DNA of 64,000 nt. Source: DTU019 sp050949825 (GTDB taxonomy: Bacteria; Bacillota; Syntrophomonadia; Syntrophomonadales; Syntrophomonadaceae). This document shows, piece after piece, positions 43,015-50,903 of the stretch; the stretch's first letter is position 1; the number at the start of each line of letters is the position of its first letter. A program made the translations under genes and the position numbers. The notes beneath the pieces are model-generated. The model saw only the letters and a program-made list of their open reading frames with translations. It had not been told where the DNA came from and did not search any database. Where the stretch lies: contig JBMNGL010000007.1 of assembly GCA_050949825.1 (NCBI GenBank), forward strand, positions 124,001-188,000. Reading direction: 5' to 3'.

Positions 43015-43800
43015 CTATTGCCATAATGGACGAGAATATATTTTGCGATTCCAGGGGAGCAGCAGGTATTCGAGGCAATCAATTGCTTTAACCAGCAGCA
43101 GGCTCAATACACAGATTACCACCACTGCAGCCAGAACCCGATCAATAGCGAAGCTCTTCTGCTGTAATGTCATGAAGTAGCCCAGCCCGCGCTGCGCACC
43201 CAACCATTCTCCAATCACCGCCGCCATAATGCTGTACGTAGCTGAGATGCGCAGTCCGGCAAAAAAAGAAGGCAGGGCTGCGGGCATAATCACGATACGG
43301 AAGGTGGCCAGGCGACTGGCTCCCATGGAGCGAAACAAATCAAGCAGATCTGCATCCACCGATTGCATTCCATGGAAAAGATTTATGACCATGGGGAAAA
43401 AGCATACCAGGACAATGATCAAAACCTTGGGCAAGATGCCCCAGCCAAACCACAACGGCAAGAGTACGGCCAGAACAATCAGAGGAATGGTCTGGGATAC
43501 GATAAAAATTGGATACAAGGCTCGGTATAACCAGGTCAGGTAATGCAGTAATATTGCCAGGATTAGTGCCAGCACAATGGAAACAGTAAAACCCAGCAGG
43601 GCTTCCAGCAGTGTAGTCTGGGTATGATACCACAGGATTTCCGCGCCATTGGCCAGGGCTGCACCAACCGCCGCGGGGGCCGGCAGGATCCAGGGTGGTA
43701 CCTGGCTGAAGCGCACCCCCACATTCCATAGCAGCACAAAAAACAACAAAGCCAGCAGGGGATACAGTTTAGGGGCGATATTTGTCAATCTTTTCATCAA
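43015..43800 (-). CDS. thiX: ABC transporter permease (ThiX-type)
   Basis: A 261-residue permease of the binding-protein-dependent type with about six transmembrane helices. The coupling-helix region that contacts the ATPase is around LFRSMGASRLATFRIVIMPAALP (about residues 155-177). It moves the ligand delivered by the ThiY-like protein. It overlaps the thiamine-binding protein gene by 32 bases, so the two are probably translationally coupled. Confidence 0.87.
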   Translation of the reverse strand: MMKRLTNIAPKLYPLLALLFFVLLWNVGVRFSQVPPWILPAPAAVGAALANGAEILWYHTQTTLLEALLGFTVSIVLALILAILLHYLTWLYRALYPIFIVSQTIPLIVLAVLLPLWFGWGILPKVLIIVLVCFFPMVINLFHGMQSVDADLLDLFRSMGASRLATFRIVIMPAALPSFFAGLRISATYSIMAAVIGEWLGAQRGLGYFMTLQQKSFAIDRVLAAVVVICVLSLLLVKAIDCLEYLLLPWNRKIYSRPLWQ

Positions 43801-44059
43801 TGCTTACCCCATGGGGACAGTAGTCGATCTTAATGATAGACATCACCGCCGAGGCCCCCTCGGCAATACAGATGTCCTGCGCCTTTTGCACCAGTTCCAA
43901 CAAATCTTTTACATCGCCTTCAATGGTGGTTTCCATAGGACCTACCACATAGGGCAATCCACTGCCCTGAATCATGGCAATGACCCTATCTACCACGGCA
44001 TAGACGCGTTCTGCAGGCACCCGGGGCAGGACCTGCAGGCTCAGGTTGGCATTAGCCAT
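43769..44059 (-). CDS. Thiamine-binding protein (MTH1187/YkoF family)
   Basis: A 96-residue ferredoxin-like-fold protein of the DUF77/MTH1187/YqgV family, now known as thiamine-binding. Conserved features are NLSLQVLPRVP, GPMETTIEGD, and CPHGVSIDEKI at the end. It is the first gene after the TPP riboswitch, which fits a role in holding thiamine or its pyrimidine precursor. AAGGAGG precedes its ATG on the - strand. Confidence 0.88.
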   Translation of the reverse strand: MANANLSLQVLPRVPAERVYAVVDRVIAMIQGSGLPYVVGPMETTIEGDVKDLLELVQKAQDICIAEGASAVMSIIKIDYCPHGVSIDEKIDKYRP

Positions 44060-44083
44060 AGCATTTCCTCCTTAACATAAAAT

Positions 44084-44110
44084 AGACCGCCTATCTGGAT
44101 AAAGCGGTCT
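44084..44110 (-). terminator. Riboswitch-controlled terminator
   Basis: On the - strand, AGACCGC and GCGGTCT frame a 13-base loop and are followed by TATTTT. It lies between the TPP aptamer and the first gene and is the likely expression platform: formed when TPP is bound. Confidence 0.85.
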
Positions 44111-44132
44111 TGACATGAACAAAGGCTCATGG

Positions 44133-44216
44133 TCCCTACGCTGGCATTACCCAGATCAGGTTACAGGGTCAGGACTCAACAAGTCCACTCTCAGCCGGAT
44201 ACCTCCAGCTCCCCTT
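44133..44216 (-). promoter_or_regulatory. TPP riboswitch (THI box)
   Basis: Read on the - strand, the region contains the hallmark parts of the TPP aptamer: GGGGAGCTGGAGG, then CTGAGAG, then ACCTGATCTGGGTAATGCC and the closing GCGTAGGGA. The spacing is normal. It controls the downstream thiamine-binding/ThiXYZ operon by premature termination when TPP is plentiful. Confidence 0.95.
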
Positions 44217-44370
44217 TGTATGGTTTGAACCATTATACTCTGCTTGTGTGCTGATAATCAACCTGCATCACGAAAAATATTGTTTTTCCCCAATCCCCTG
44301 TGATAAACTAATACTCAGCAGCGCCCGCTGCTAAAAACAAATTTCATAAGATGAGAGGAGCGTAGCCGAG

Positions 44371-45732
44371 ATGAGTAAAGAAGAGCTCACCAAAATCATT
44401 TTGCCTGAAGATAAGATGCCCAAATTCTGGTACAATGTTCAGGCCGATATGCCCACACCTTTATCACCGGGATTAAATCCACAAACCAAACAACCCCTGG
44501 CGCCAGCAGATTTGGAGCCGATTTTTGCGCGGGAATTAATTATGCAGGAAGTATCTACGGAAAGATATATCGAAATTCCTGCCGAAGTACGCGAGGTTTA
44601 TAAAAAGTGGAGGCCATCCCCTCTATTCCGGGCGCACAGCCTGGAGAAGGCTTTGGACACCCCATGCCATATCTATTACAAATATGAGGGAGTCAGTCCG
44701 GTAGGCAGTCACAAATTAAATTCAGCCATTCCCCAGGTGTTTTACAATAAAGCCCAGGGGATTAGACGCATCAGTACCGAGACCGGCGCCGGACAGTGGG
44801 GAACAGCCCTGGCCCTGGCTTGCAAGATGTATGATATTGAAGCCATGGTATACATGGTTCGGGTTAGTTACAATCAAAAGCCCTACCGGCGGGTTTTTAT
44901 GGAAATGTACGGAGCCCGCTGCGTGCCCAGTCCCAGCCCCTTAACCGCCAGCGGCCGCGAAGCCCTGGCCCGGAACCCGGATATGCCCGGCACTCTGGGA
45001 TTGGCTATCAGCGAAGCGGTGGAAGACGCCATCAGCCGTGAAGACACCAACTATTCACTGGGCAGTGTTTTGAACCATGTCTGTCTGCATCAAACCATTA
45101 TTGGCCAGGAGGTCAAACTACAGATGGAAATGGTTGATGAGTATCCCGATATAGTTATCGGCTGCTGCGGCGGCGGCAGTAATTTTGCCGGCATTGCCCT
45201 GCCGTTTATTCCTGACAAACTCAAGGGCAGCAAGGTTCGCTTGATAGGCGTTGAACCGGCTGCCTGTCCGAGCCTGACCAGAGGTGTTTTCGCCTATGAT
45301 TACGGCGATGTGGCCGGGTTCACCCCTCTGCTGAAAATGTACACCCTGGGCAGCAGTTTCAGTCCGCCCGGTATTCATGCCGGAGGCCTGCGTTATCATG
45401 GTGAATCACCTTTAATAAGCCAGCTTCATCATGACGGGCTGATAGAATCGGTGGCCTTGTATCAGAACGGGGTATTTGGGGCCGCGCGCTTGTTTGCCCA
45501 GACCGAAGGCATTATCCCCGCGCCGGAATCCTCCCATGCTATTAAAGCGGCTGTTGATGAAGCCTTAAAGGCTAAAGAAGAGGGCACCAGGCGCACCATT
45601 GTATTCAACCTGAGCGGCCATGGCCACCTGGATCTGAGCGCTTATGACAATTACCTCTCCGGCATCACCGAAGACATTGATTTCCCCGAAGAAGAGCTAC
45701 AAAAGAGCCTGCAAAACCTGCCCCAGGTTTAA
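44371..45732 (+). CDS. trpB: Tryptophan synthase beta chain, TrpB2 type
   Basis: A 453-residue PLP enzyme of the TrpB2 subgroup, longer than TrpB1 and with its N-terminal extension. The PLP lysine is in GSHKLNSAI; the phosphate-binding loop is CCGGGSNF. TrpB2 makes tryptophan from indole and serine, usually without TrpA, and may act in indole salvage. No other trp genes are nearby. A terminator follows. Confidence 0.92.
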   Translation: MSKEELTKIILPEDKMPKFWYNVQADMPTPLSPGLNPQTKQPLAPADLEPIFARELIMQEVSTERYIEIPAEVREVYKKWRPSPLFRAHSLEKALDTPCHIYYKYEGVSPVGSHKLNSAIPQVFYNKAQGIRRISTETGAGQWGTALALACKMYDIEAMVYMVRVSYNQKPYRRVFMEMYGARCVPSPSPLTASGREALARNPDMPGTLGLAISEAVEDAISREDTNYSLGSVLNHVCLHQTIIGQEVKLQMEMVDEYPDIVIGCCGGGSNFAGIALPFIPDKLKGSKVRLIGVEPAACPSLTRGVFAYDYGDVAGFTPLLKMYTLGSSFSPPGIHAGGLRYHGESPLISQLHHDGLIESVALYQNGVFGAARLFAQTEGIIPAPESSHAIKAAVDEALKAKEEGTRRTIVFNLSGHGHLDLSAYDNYLSGITEDIDFPEEELQKSLQNLPQV

Positions 45733-45757
45733 AATCAAATCGTCATGGTCAGCAAAT

Positions 45758-45787
45758 ACCCCGGTCAAACCGATCGGGGTGTTTTTT
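45758..45787 (+). terminator. Terminator after trpB2
   Basis: ACCCCG and CGGGGT form the outer stem, with a partial inner stem, followed by a run of six T. Located 25 bases after the trpB2 stop. Confidence 0.85.
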
Positions 45788-45903
45788 ACATAAATGTGCT
45801 GGTGAATCAGTACTTGATGGTGATATAAACCTCGCGATAAATTTTAAAAGGCCAGGGATTAGCCCGGGTGGAGTCACGACATGAGTCGGGCTGAGAAGCC
45901 GAA

Positions 45904-45927
45904 AGCCTGCCAATTTATTGGCGGGCA
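45904..45927 (-). terminator. Terminator of the NUDIX/eIF2B-like operon
   Basis: Just beyond the - strand stop at 45934, GCCCGCCAA and TTGGCAGGC (one G-T pair) frame a 4-base loop and are followed on the - strand by TTTC. A larger AGCCCG/CGGGCT hairpin lies next to it (about 45860-45890). Confidence 0.6.
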
Positions 45928-45933
45928 GTTCGT

Positions 45934-46740
45934 TCAGCCTTTTTCAGTTATGATGGCAGTTATAAACGAGGCCGGGATGCGCTCGAAGCCTTTTTCCAGC
46001 GGACCAGGAGGGAAGGATGAGGTAAATTTAATGGATTCACTCAGGCAGTAGAAGGGGATGCGATTATGGCAGCAAGCCCGGGCCAGGCGCAGGGTGGGCC
46101 AGCCATTGATCAGGGCACCGTCGGAAAGAATGCTGTCGGCCCCGACCAATCCAAGGGTAACGCCCTGAGTATGGTGATATACCTCATCAGTGGGGATGAG
46201 TCGGCAGGTGACGCCGCCTGCCTGCAGGGCGGAGGCCATCATTTCGCCATAGGCAAAGCCTGCGGGATTTGCCTGAGAATCCAGTACCAGGACGAAAAAC
46301 TCTTTACCCTCAGAGGCCGCCTGCGTCAGGGCAGCGCATACGGTGGCGCTGAAGCTGCAGGTTATGAGGCGGGCGCCATTATGAATCAAGCTTGCTCCAT
46401 TGAAAACCGTGCGCTGGTAATATAGCTCCAGGCAGGCCAGGATGTCATCGACCAGGGCTGTGACCAGCTCGACGGGAGCAGCCCTGCAATTAGACACGTC
46501 CAGGCCTTCCAGGCCATCGATGAAAAGTTGTATGCCATTGCCGATAGATGCCATAGCCGGGCGAATGACCTGTAATTGGCGGGCAATGGCGGCAAGCTCT
46601 TGCAGGTAATTAACCCCATCAGCATTAGGCAGCTCTACAGCCTCATCCTTGAGGATCAACAGGGCCTGGCGGAGCAAGAAACTGGCCCCATGTTGGCGAT
46701 CCAGGGCGAGCTGTTCGGCTTTCAACTCAGGCCTGCTCAT
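45934..46740 (-). CDS. eIF-2B alpha/beta/delta-like protein
   Basis: A 268-residue protein of the eIF2B/MtnA/ribose-1,5-bisphosphate isomerase superfamily. Telling segments are LITCSFSATVCAAL, the ligand-binding DSQANPAGFAYGEMM, and VGADSILSDGALINGWPT. Bacterial members act as sugar-phosphate isomerases or are uncharacterised; this one has no close named relative that I recognise. Its start (46740) overlaps the NUDIX gene by 14 bases, so the two are made together, perhaps acting on related nucleotide or sugar phosphates. Confidence 0.72.
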   Translation of the reverse strand: MSRPELKAEQLALDRQHGASFLLRQALLILKDEAVELPNADGVNYLQELAAIARQLQVIRPAMASIGNGIQLFIDGLEGLDVSNCRAAPVELVTALVDDILACLELYYQRTVFNGASLIHNGARLITCSFSATVCAALTQAASEGKEFFVLVLDSQANPAGFAYGEMMASALQAGGVTCRLIPTDEVYHHTQGVTLGLVGADSILSDGALINGWPTLRLARACCHNRIPFYCLSESIKFTSSFPPGPLEKGFERIPASFITAIITEKG

Positions 46741-47143
46741 CGGCAACCCTTTGCCAGGTTTCGTAGAGCATGGGCACGCAATCAAAATACACCATATCCT
46801 CGGGAGGAATCCACTGATACTCCACATGCTCCCAATCGATAATGATTCGTCCCGGATCCTTGACATAGAACCGGAACGGATGCACTAACCACAGGGTATC
46901 GGTGTCCTTGTCAGCCACTTCCAGAATAGGGCCTTCTTTGACAAAAATGATGTCATCGCTGCACAAGCCGGCTTCTTCCTCTATTTCCAGATAAGCCTGG
47001 TTGAGAGCGCTACGGCCTTCTGGCAGGTAGCCGCTGATGCCCGCCCATTTGCGCTGATAAGAACCTACCTGCGAACTGCGCTTGAGAATCAGGATCTTGT
47101 ATCCATGTTCAATGAAACAAGTGATAACATGATTGGTAGTCAA
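46727..47143 (-). CDS. NUDIX hydrolase
   Basis: A 138-residue NUDIX-fold protein. The box is present but not perfect: GYLPEGRSALNQAYLEIEEE followed by AGL; the usual REL reads LEI, which may alter catalysis. The N-terminus (VITCFIEHGYKILILKRS) is typical. The start is TTG at 47143 after AAGGAGGG. It is the first gene of a two-gene - strand unit with the eIF2B-like gene. Confidence 0.8.
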   Translation of the reverse strand: MTTNHVITCFIEHGYKILILKRSSQVGSYQRKWAGISGYLPEGRSALNQAYLEIEEEAGLCSDDIIFVKEGPILEVADKDTDTLWLVHPFRFYVKDPGRIIIDWEHVEYQWIPPEDMVYFDCVPMLYETWQRVADEQA

Positions 47144-47218
47144 AGGTTTCCCTCCTTAAATATGCTGCAAGCACCGGTTTACCGCTTCAAACCGGGGTGT
47201 GCCATGCTGAACTTGCTT

Positions 47219-47330
47219 CCGGTGTCATCCTGAGCGAAGCGAAGGATCTTCCTTCCGGGGGTTATTCGCGGCGCGAAAGATCCTTCGGGCGTTGCCCTCA
47301 GGATGACAGAACCGGGTATCCCCCGGGATG
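47219..47330. repeat. Second site of the dispersed repeat family
   Basis: TGTCATCCTGAGCGAAGCGA plus AGGATCTTCC (about 47221-47250) and, in reverse, AAAGATCCTTCGGG to CAGGATGACA (about 47276-47307), followed by a shorter GGGATGACAGAACCGGGT duplication. This is the same family as the cluster after spo0A. It fills most of the 268-base gap between the NUDIX gene and trmK. Confidence 0.75.
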
Positions 47331-47411
47331 ACAGAACCGGGTGCCGGCTTGCCGGACGGTTTTGACTGGGTTATATTTATTTATATCTATAATACATGGA
47401 AAGGAGCCCAT

Positions 47412-48113
47412 ATGGCTACTCTGGACCAGCGTTTGCTGACAGCCAGCCAAATGATTATTCCTCAAAGACCGGTGGCTGATATCGGCACTGACCATGGCCA
47501 TTTGCCCTGCTATCTGATAGCCAGCGGCCTGGCTCCCAGGGTGATCGCCACTGAATGGGGCGATGGCCCCTTCCAGCAGGCCCGCGAGCGTATAGGCAAA
47601 AGCCCCTGGAGCGATTGTATTGTGGTTCGTCAGGGCAATGGCCTGGAGGCGCTGCAAAAAGGCGAGGTTGAGACTGTGGTCATCATGGGCCTGGGCGGAG
47701 ACCTCATTGCCGCCATGCTGAAGCGGGATTGGGCCTTAACTGCTTCGTTTGCGCGTCTGGTATTACAGCCTATGACTCGAGCCGGTGTAGTGCGCCGCTT
47801 GTTGGCCCAACAGGGCTGGCCATTGTTGAGCGAACAGGTGGCCAGGGTAAACGGACGCTTTTTTATACTCCTCAGCTATCAACCCGGGTCCCAACCATAT
47901 GAGCTAACCTTATTGGAGACCGAAGTAGGTTCGCAGATTCTGCAAGGCCGCAGCAATCATGAACGGCAATACCTTATTTATTGTTGGCGCAAATTTAAAA
48001 AACTATATGAAGGCCTGGCCTTATCCAAACAGGCCGACAACCGACACAAGCGGCATGAGTATGGCCGGTTGTGCCTAGAACTGGAGGAAATAATCGATGC
48101 CAAACAGGGTTAA
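47412..48113 (+). CDS. trmK: tRNA adenine-22 N1-methyltransferase TrmK
   Basis: A 233-residue class I methyltransferase with the S-adenosylmethionine motif VADIGTDHGHLPCYL near residue 26 and the family loop VVIMGLGGDLIA. TrmK methylates A22 of tRNA in Gram-positive bacteria. The ATG at 47412 follows AAGGAG; an upstream start at 47328 would read through repeat DNA. As in Bacillus (yqfN-yqfO), it precedes and overlaps the Nif3-like gene. Confidence 0.92.
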   Translation: MATLDQRLLTASQMIIPQRPVADIGTDHGHLPCYLIASGLAPRVIATEWGDGPFQQARERIGKSPWSDCIVVRQGNGLEALQKGEVETVVIMGLGGDLIAAMLKRDWALTASFARLVLQPMTRAGVVRRLLAQQGWPLLSEQVARVNGRFFILLSYQPGSQPYELTLLETEVGSQILQGRSNHERQYLIYCWRKFKKLYEGLALSKQADNRHKRHEYGRLCLELEEIIDAKQG

Positions 48114-49212
48114 GGATATTATTGAGATTATGGAACACCATTTCCCGCTTCACCTGGCCGCATCCTGGGACAATTGCGGGCTGCAGGTGGGATCCTATCA
48201 AGCCCCCGTAAAACGGGTGGGAGTAGCTCTGGAATTGGAACCCCAGGTGCTTGAACAGGCCTTGCAGCAACAAATCGATTTGATTATTACCCATCACCCC
48301 CTGTTTTTTCATGGCCTTAAGTGCCTGAACACAGAAACAGTCATGGGAGACATGGTGAATAAATTAATCAGGGCAGGCATCGCGGTTTATGCGGCCCATA
48401 CCAATTTGGATTCCGCACCTTCCGGGCTTAACCAGCATCTGGCTGAAAAGCTGAATTTGCGGGATATTATGCCCTTATTTACCGAGCATCGGGATGAATT
48501 GTACAAGATCGTGGTATTTGTACCTGCCGATCATGTTGTCAAAGTGCATGAGGCCATGGCCCGGGCTGGAGCCGGTCATATCGGCAGATATTCGGCTTGC
48601 AGTTTTCGCACCCCGGGCATTGGCACCTTTCGCCCTGAAGCAGGCAGCCAGCCCTGGATAGGTTCGACCGGGGTGCTGGAAGAGGTGGAGGAATACCGCT
48701 TGGAAACAGTGATTCCCCAATCCGGTTTAAAACAGGTGCTGCACTCTATGCAAGCCGCACACCCTTATGAGGAAGTAGCCTATGATGTTTTCCGCCTGGT
48801 AAACGGGGGCCAAGTTTATAGCATGGGCCGAAAAGGCCGGCTGACAGCCGCCTGTTCTTTGAATGAACTGGCCCGGCAGGTGAAAGCTGTTTTCGCCAGT
48901 GAAGGCCTGCGGGTGGTGGGCGACCCTGGCAAATTGGTGGAACGGGTCGCCTTGATAAGCGGCTCCGGGGGCGCAATGCTAGCCAATATCAATACAGACC
49001 TGGCTGAAGTGGTTATTACCGGCGATGTGAAATATCATGAAGCGCAAGAGGCCCTTCTTAAGGGGCTTGCGGTTATTGACGCCGGCCATCAAGAATTGGA
49101 AAGGCATATGATCGCTTTTCTGCAGGCCATTTTGCAGCGGGAGTGCCAGCGGCAAAATCTGCAGATCGAGGTCATCGGCCTGGAGGCATCCCTGTGTTTC
49201 AAGTATTTCTAA
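48097..49212 (+). CDS. Nif3-like dinuclear metal centre protein YqfO
   Basis: A 371-residue Nif3/YqfO protein: N-terminal and C-terminal Nif3 parts holding the metal ligands (LIITHHPLFFHG; YAAHTNLDSAP; the late GDVKYHEAQ and DAGHQELE), with an inserted CutA1-like domain in the middle (about 125-230, ending near AHPYEEVAYD). Such proteins may be GTP cyclohydrolase-like or metal-related; the function is unsettled. It overlaps trmK by 17 bases. Confidence 0.9.
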   Translation: MPNRVKDIIEIMEHHFPLHLAASWDNCGLQVGSYQAPVKRVGVALELEPQVLEQALQQQIDLIITHHPLFFHGLKCLNTETVMGDMVNKLIRAGIAVYAAHTNLDSAPSGLNQHLAEKLNLRDIMPLFTEHRDELYKIVVFVPADHVVKVHEAMARAGAGHIGRYSACSFRTPGIGTFRPEAGSQPWIGSTGVLEEVEEYRLETVIPQSGLKQVLHSMQAAHPYEEVAYDVFRLVNGGQVYSMGRKGRLTAACSLNELARQVKAVFASEGLRVVGDPGKLVERVALISGSGGAMLANINTDLAEVVITGDVKYHEAQEALLKGLAVIDAGHQELERHMIAFLQAILQRECQRQNLQIEVIGLEASLCFKYF

Positions 49213-49463
49213 ATCTGATTGGCCTATATTTTTGAATGGCAGCGGGGGGCAAAAGAGGATGATTTGCGTGGAATAAATAGGCATGAGCCGTAAAATCGGG
49301 ATTAGATGCATAAAAGATATTTTTAACAGGCAAAATGTAATATAAGGGTTGGGGGCATTAATTTATCTAAGAAATTCCGAAAAAGATTATTTTATAGCAG
49401 GAATTGCCCCTTTTTTGGGGAATGTAAAATATGGTTAATAAAATAATAAGGGAGGACTATGTC

Positions 49464-49790
49464 GTGAACAAATCGGAACTTGTTAAGTCAATAGCGGAGA
49501 AGGCAGAAATTACTCAGAAAGATGCTGCCAAGGCCCTGGATGCTACCGTTGAAGCTATTCAAAAGGCGCTAGCTGGCGGGGATAAAGTGCAAATCATAGG
49601 TTTCGGAAGTTTCGAAGTACGCGACCGCAAAGAAAGAAAGGTCATCAGCCCGGCAACCGGAGAAGAGATTAAGGTTCCCGCCACCAAAGTTCCTGCATTT
49701 AAACCCGGCAAATCCCTTAAAGAGGCTGTTGCGGTTGAAAAGAAAGCGGCTGCCAAGGCAACTACCAAGAAAAAAGCCAAAAAGAAATAG
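49464..49790 (+). CDS. hup: DNA-binding protein HU with lysine-rich C-terminal tail
   Basis: A 108-residue HU. Residues 1 to about 90 are the normal HU fold (NKSELVKSIAEKAE; VQIIGFGSFEVRDRKER; PAFKPGKSLKEAV). It is followed by a basic tail of alternating Lys and Ala/Thr (KKAAAKATTKKKAKKK), which plain HU lacks and which resembles histone H1-like tails. It bends and compacts DNA. The GTG at 49464 follows AAGGGAGG; an ATG at 49431 lies before that signal. A very strong terminator follows. Confidence 0.92.
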   Translation: MNKSELVKSIAEKAEITQKDAAKALDATVEAIQKALAGGDKVQIIGFGSFEVRDRKERKVISPATGEEIKVPATKVPAFKPGKSLKEAVAVEKKAAAKATTKKKAKKK

Positions 49791-49832
49791 CAATAAAAAA
49801 AGAGGTATTTTATTATACCTCTTTTTTTATTG
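49791..49832 (+). terminator. Terminator after hup (possibly bidirectional)
   Basis: A perfect 17-base-pair stem (CAATAAAAAAAGAGGTA and its complement) with an 8-base loop; the A and T runs make it work from either strand. It also lies just past the 3' end of the convergent RNase P RNA. Confidence 0.92.
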
Positions 49833-49858
49833 CCCATTAATGCTGCTGAATTGAAATA

Positions 49859-50283
49859 GGCAAGCAAATCTATAAGCGGAGTTCTGTATTTGATAGTCAT
49901 CTATCTGGGATGCCAGTTGCCTGACACCTCTTGCGACCTAACCCGGGAACGAGACGGGCCGCCTCATGGTTCCTCTATTCGGTCTTGCTCCAGGTGGGGT
50001 TTACCGAGCCGTTTAGTCACCTAAACGCTGGTGAGCTCTTACCTCGCCTTTCCACCCTTACCGAACGGAGGCCGGCAATCGGAGGTAAATAACAGCAGAG
50101 TCATACTCCTGTGTTGTTCATCATTTTCGACTTCTTACTTCCGATTTCCGACCTCCGTTTTTGGCGGTTTGTTTCTGTGGCACTAGCCTTGGGGTCGCCC
50201 CCACTGGACGTTATCCAGCACCTTGCCCTGCGGAGCTCCGACTTTCCTCAGGTTTACACCTGCGACTATCTGATTTACTTGCC
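49859..50283 (-). ncRNA. rnpB: RNase P RNA (bacterial class A type)
   Basis: On the - strand the catalytic core is clear: GAGGAAAGTC near the 5' end, then GTGCCACAGAAACAAACCGCC, GGTGGAAAGGCGAGGTAAGA, GGAGCAAGACCGAATAG and ACAGAACTCCGCTTAT near the 3' end. The ends pair (GGCAAGTAAATC with GATTTGCTTGCC, one G-T pair) to form P1, giving 425 bases. It processes the 5' ends of tRNAs. The arm after the ACCGCC segment (P12) is enlarged to about 95 bases (about 50058-50162). Confidence 0.95.
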
Positions 50284-50289
50284 AGTGTT

Positions 50290-50318
50290 ATTATAGTGAA
50301 TAGGCAGCCAATTGTAAA
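50290..50318 (-). promoter_or_regulatory. rnpB: Promoter of rnpB
   Basis: On the - strand, TTTACA (50313-50318) and a perfect TATAAT (50290-50295) are 17 bases apart, placing the start site about 7 bases downstream, at the P1 5' end. Confidence 0.85.
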
Positions 50319-50503
50319 GGGACGCGAATGGTACCCTTTTAATAAAAAATATGACGATCGGGAAGGAATAAGAGAATTTTTAGAGAATACATAACCTAGC
50401 GAAAGCAGGGAGTAACGGATGAGATAAGAGATCTTCAAGTTCCTTGTTTTACCTTGGCTAGAATTATAATATACTTATTAAAGAGATAAAGGGGGGTGAA
50501 GAG

Positions 50504-50824
50504 GTGTTTTTGTTTGGATCGGCAGCTGCAGCCAGCGGAGGTATTTATAACAGTCCTCTTTTTACTTTACTGGTAATTGGTTTAACAGTGTTTATTTTCC
50601 TGAAGTTCTGTGGTTGGGCCAAGAAACAGATGCTGTCAGCCGGTGCTAAAAAGGGTATTTTCATACTTACAGCAGTAGGCCTGGTAGCATTTAATGTCAT
50701 GTATTCCATGGGAAACAAGGCGTTCGAAAACAGCGGTGATCTGAATATGGCGACTATCGCAGTAGTTTCAGCACTGCTCTGGGTGTTTGTGTTCTCTTAC
50801 GCTTTAATGTCAGAAACAAAATAA
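50504..50824 (+). CDS. Small membrane protein of unknown function
   Basis: A 106-residue protein with about three hydrophobic helices (roughly 19-35, 49-66 and 82-102) separated by short polar loops such as WAKKQMLSAGAKKG. I do not recognise a family. The GTG at 50504 is preceded by GGGGGGTGA, and TATAAT lies at about 50465-50470, so it is probably expressed on its own; a terminator follows. No functional clue comes from its neighbours. Confidence 0.75.
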   Translation: MFLFGSAAAASGGIYNSPLFTLLVIGLTVFIFLKFCGWAKKQMLSAGAKKGIFILTAVGLVAFNVMYSMGNKAFENSGDLNMATIAVVSALLWVFVFSYALMSETK

Positions 50825-50836
50825 GGCCTCATCCTG

Positions 50837-50863
50837 AAAGGCGGCTAAAGGCCGCCTTTTTTA
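50837..50863 (+). terminator. Terminator after the small membrane protein gene
   Basis: AAAGGCGGC and GCCGCCTTT, a 9-base-pair stem with a 5-base loop, followed by TTT. Confidence 0.9.
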
Positions 50864-50903
50864 TTGTATAATGGCTCTAAAGAGTGGGAATGGGTGGAAT
50901 AAA

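Noticed and set aside
50161..50394. 77-codon + strand frame
   Set aside because: It lies over the 5' half and promoter of the RNase P RNA on the other strand.
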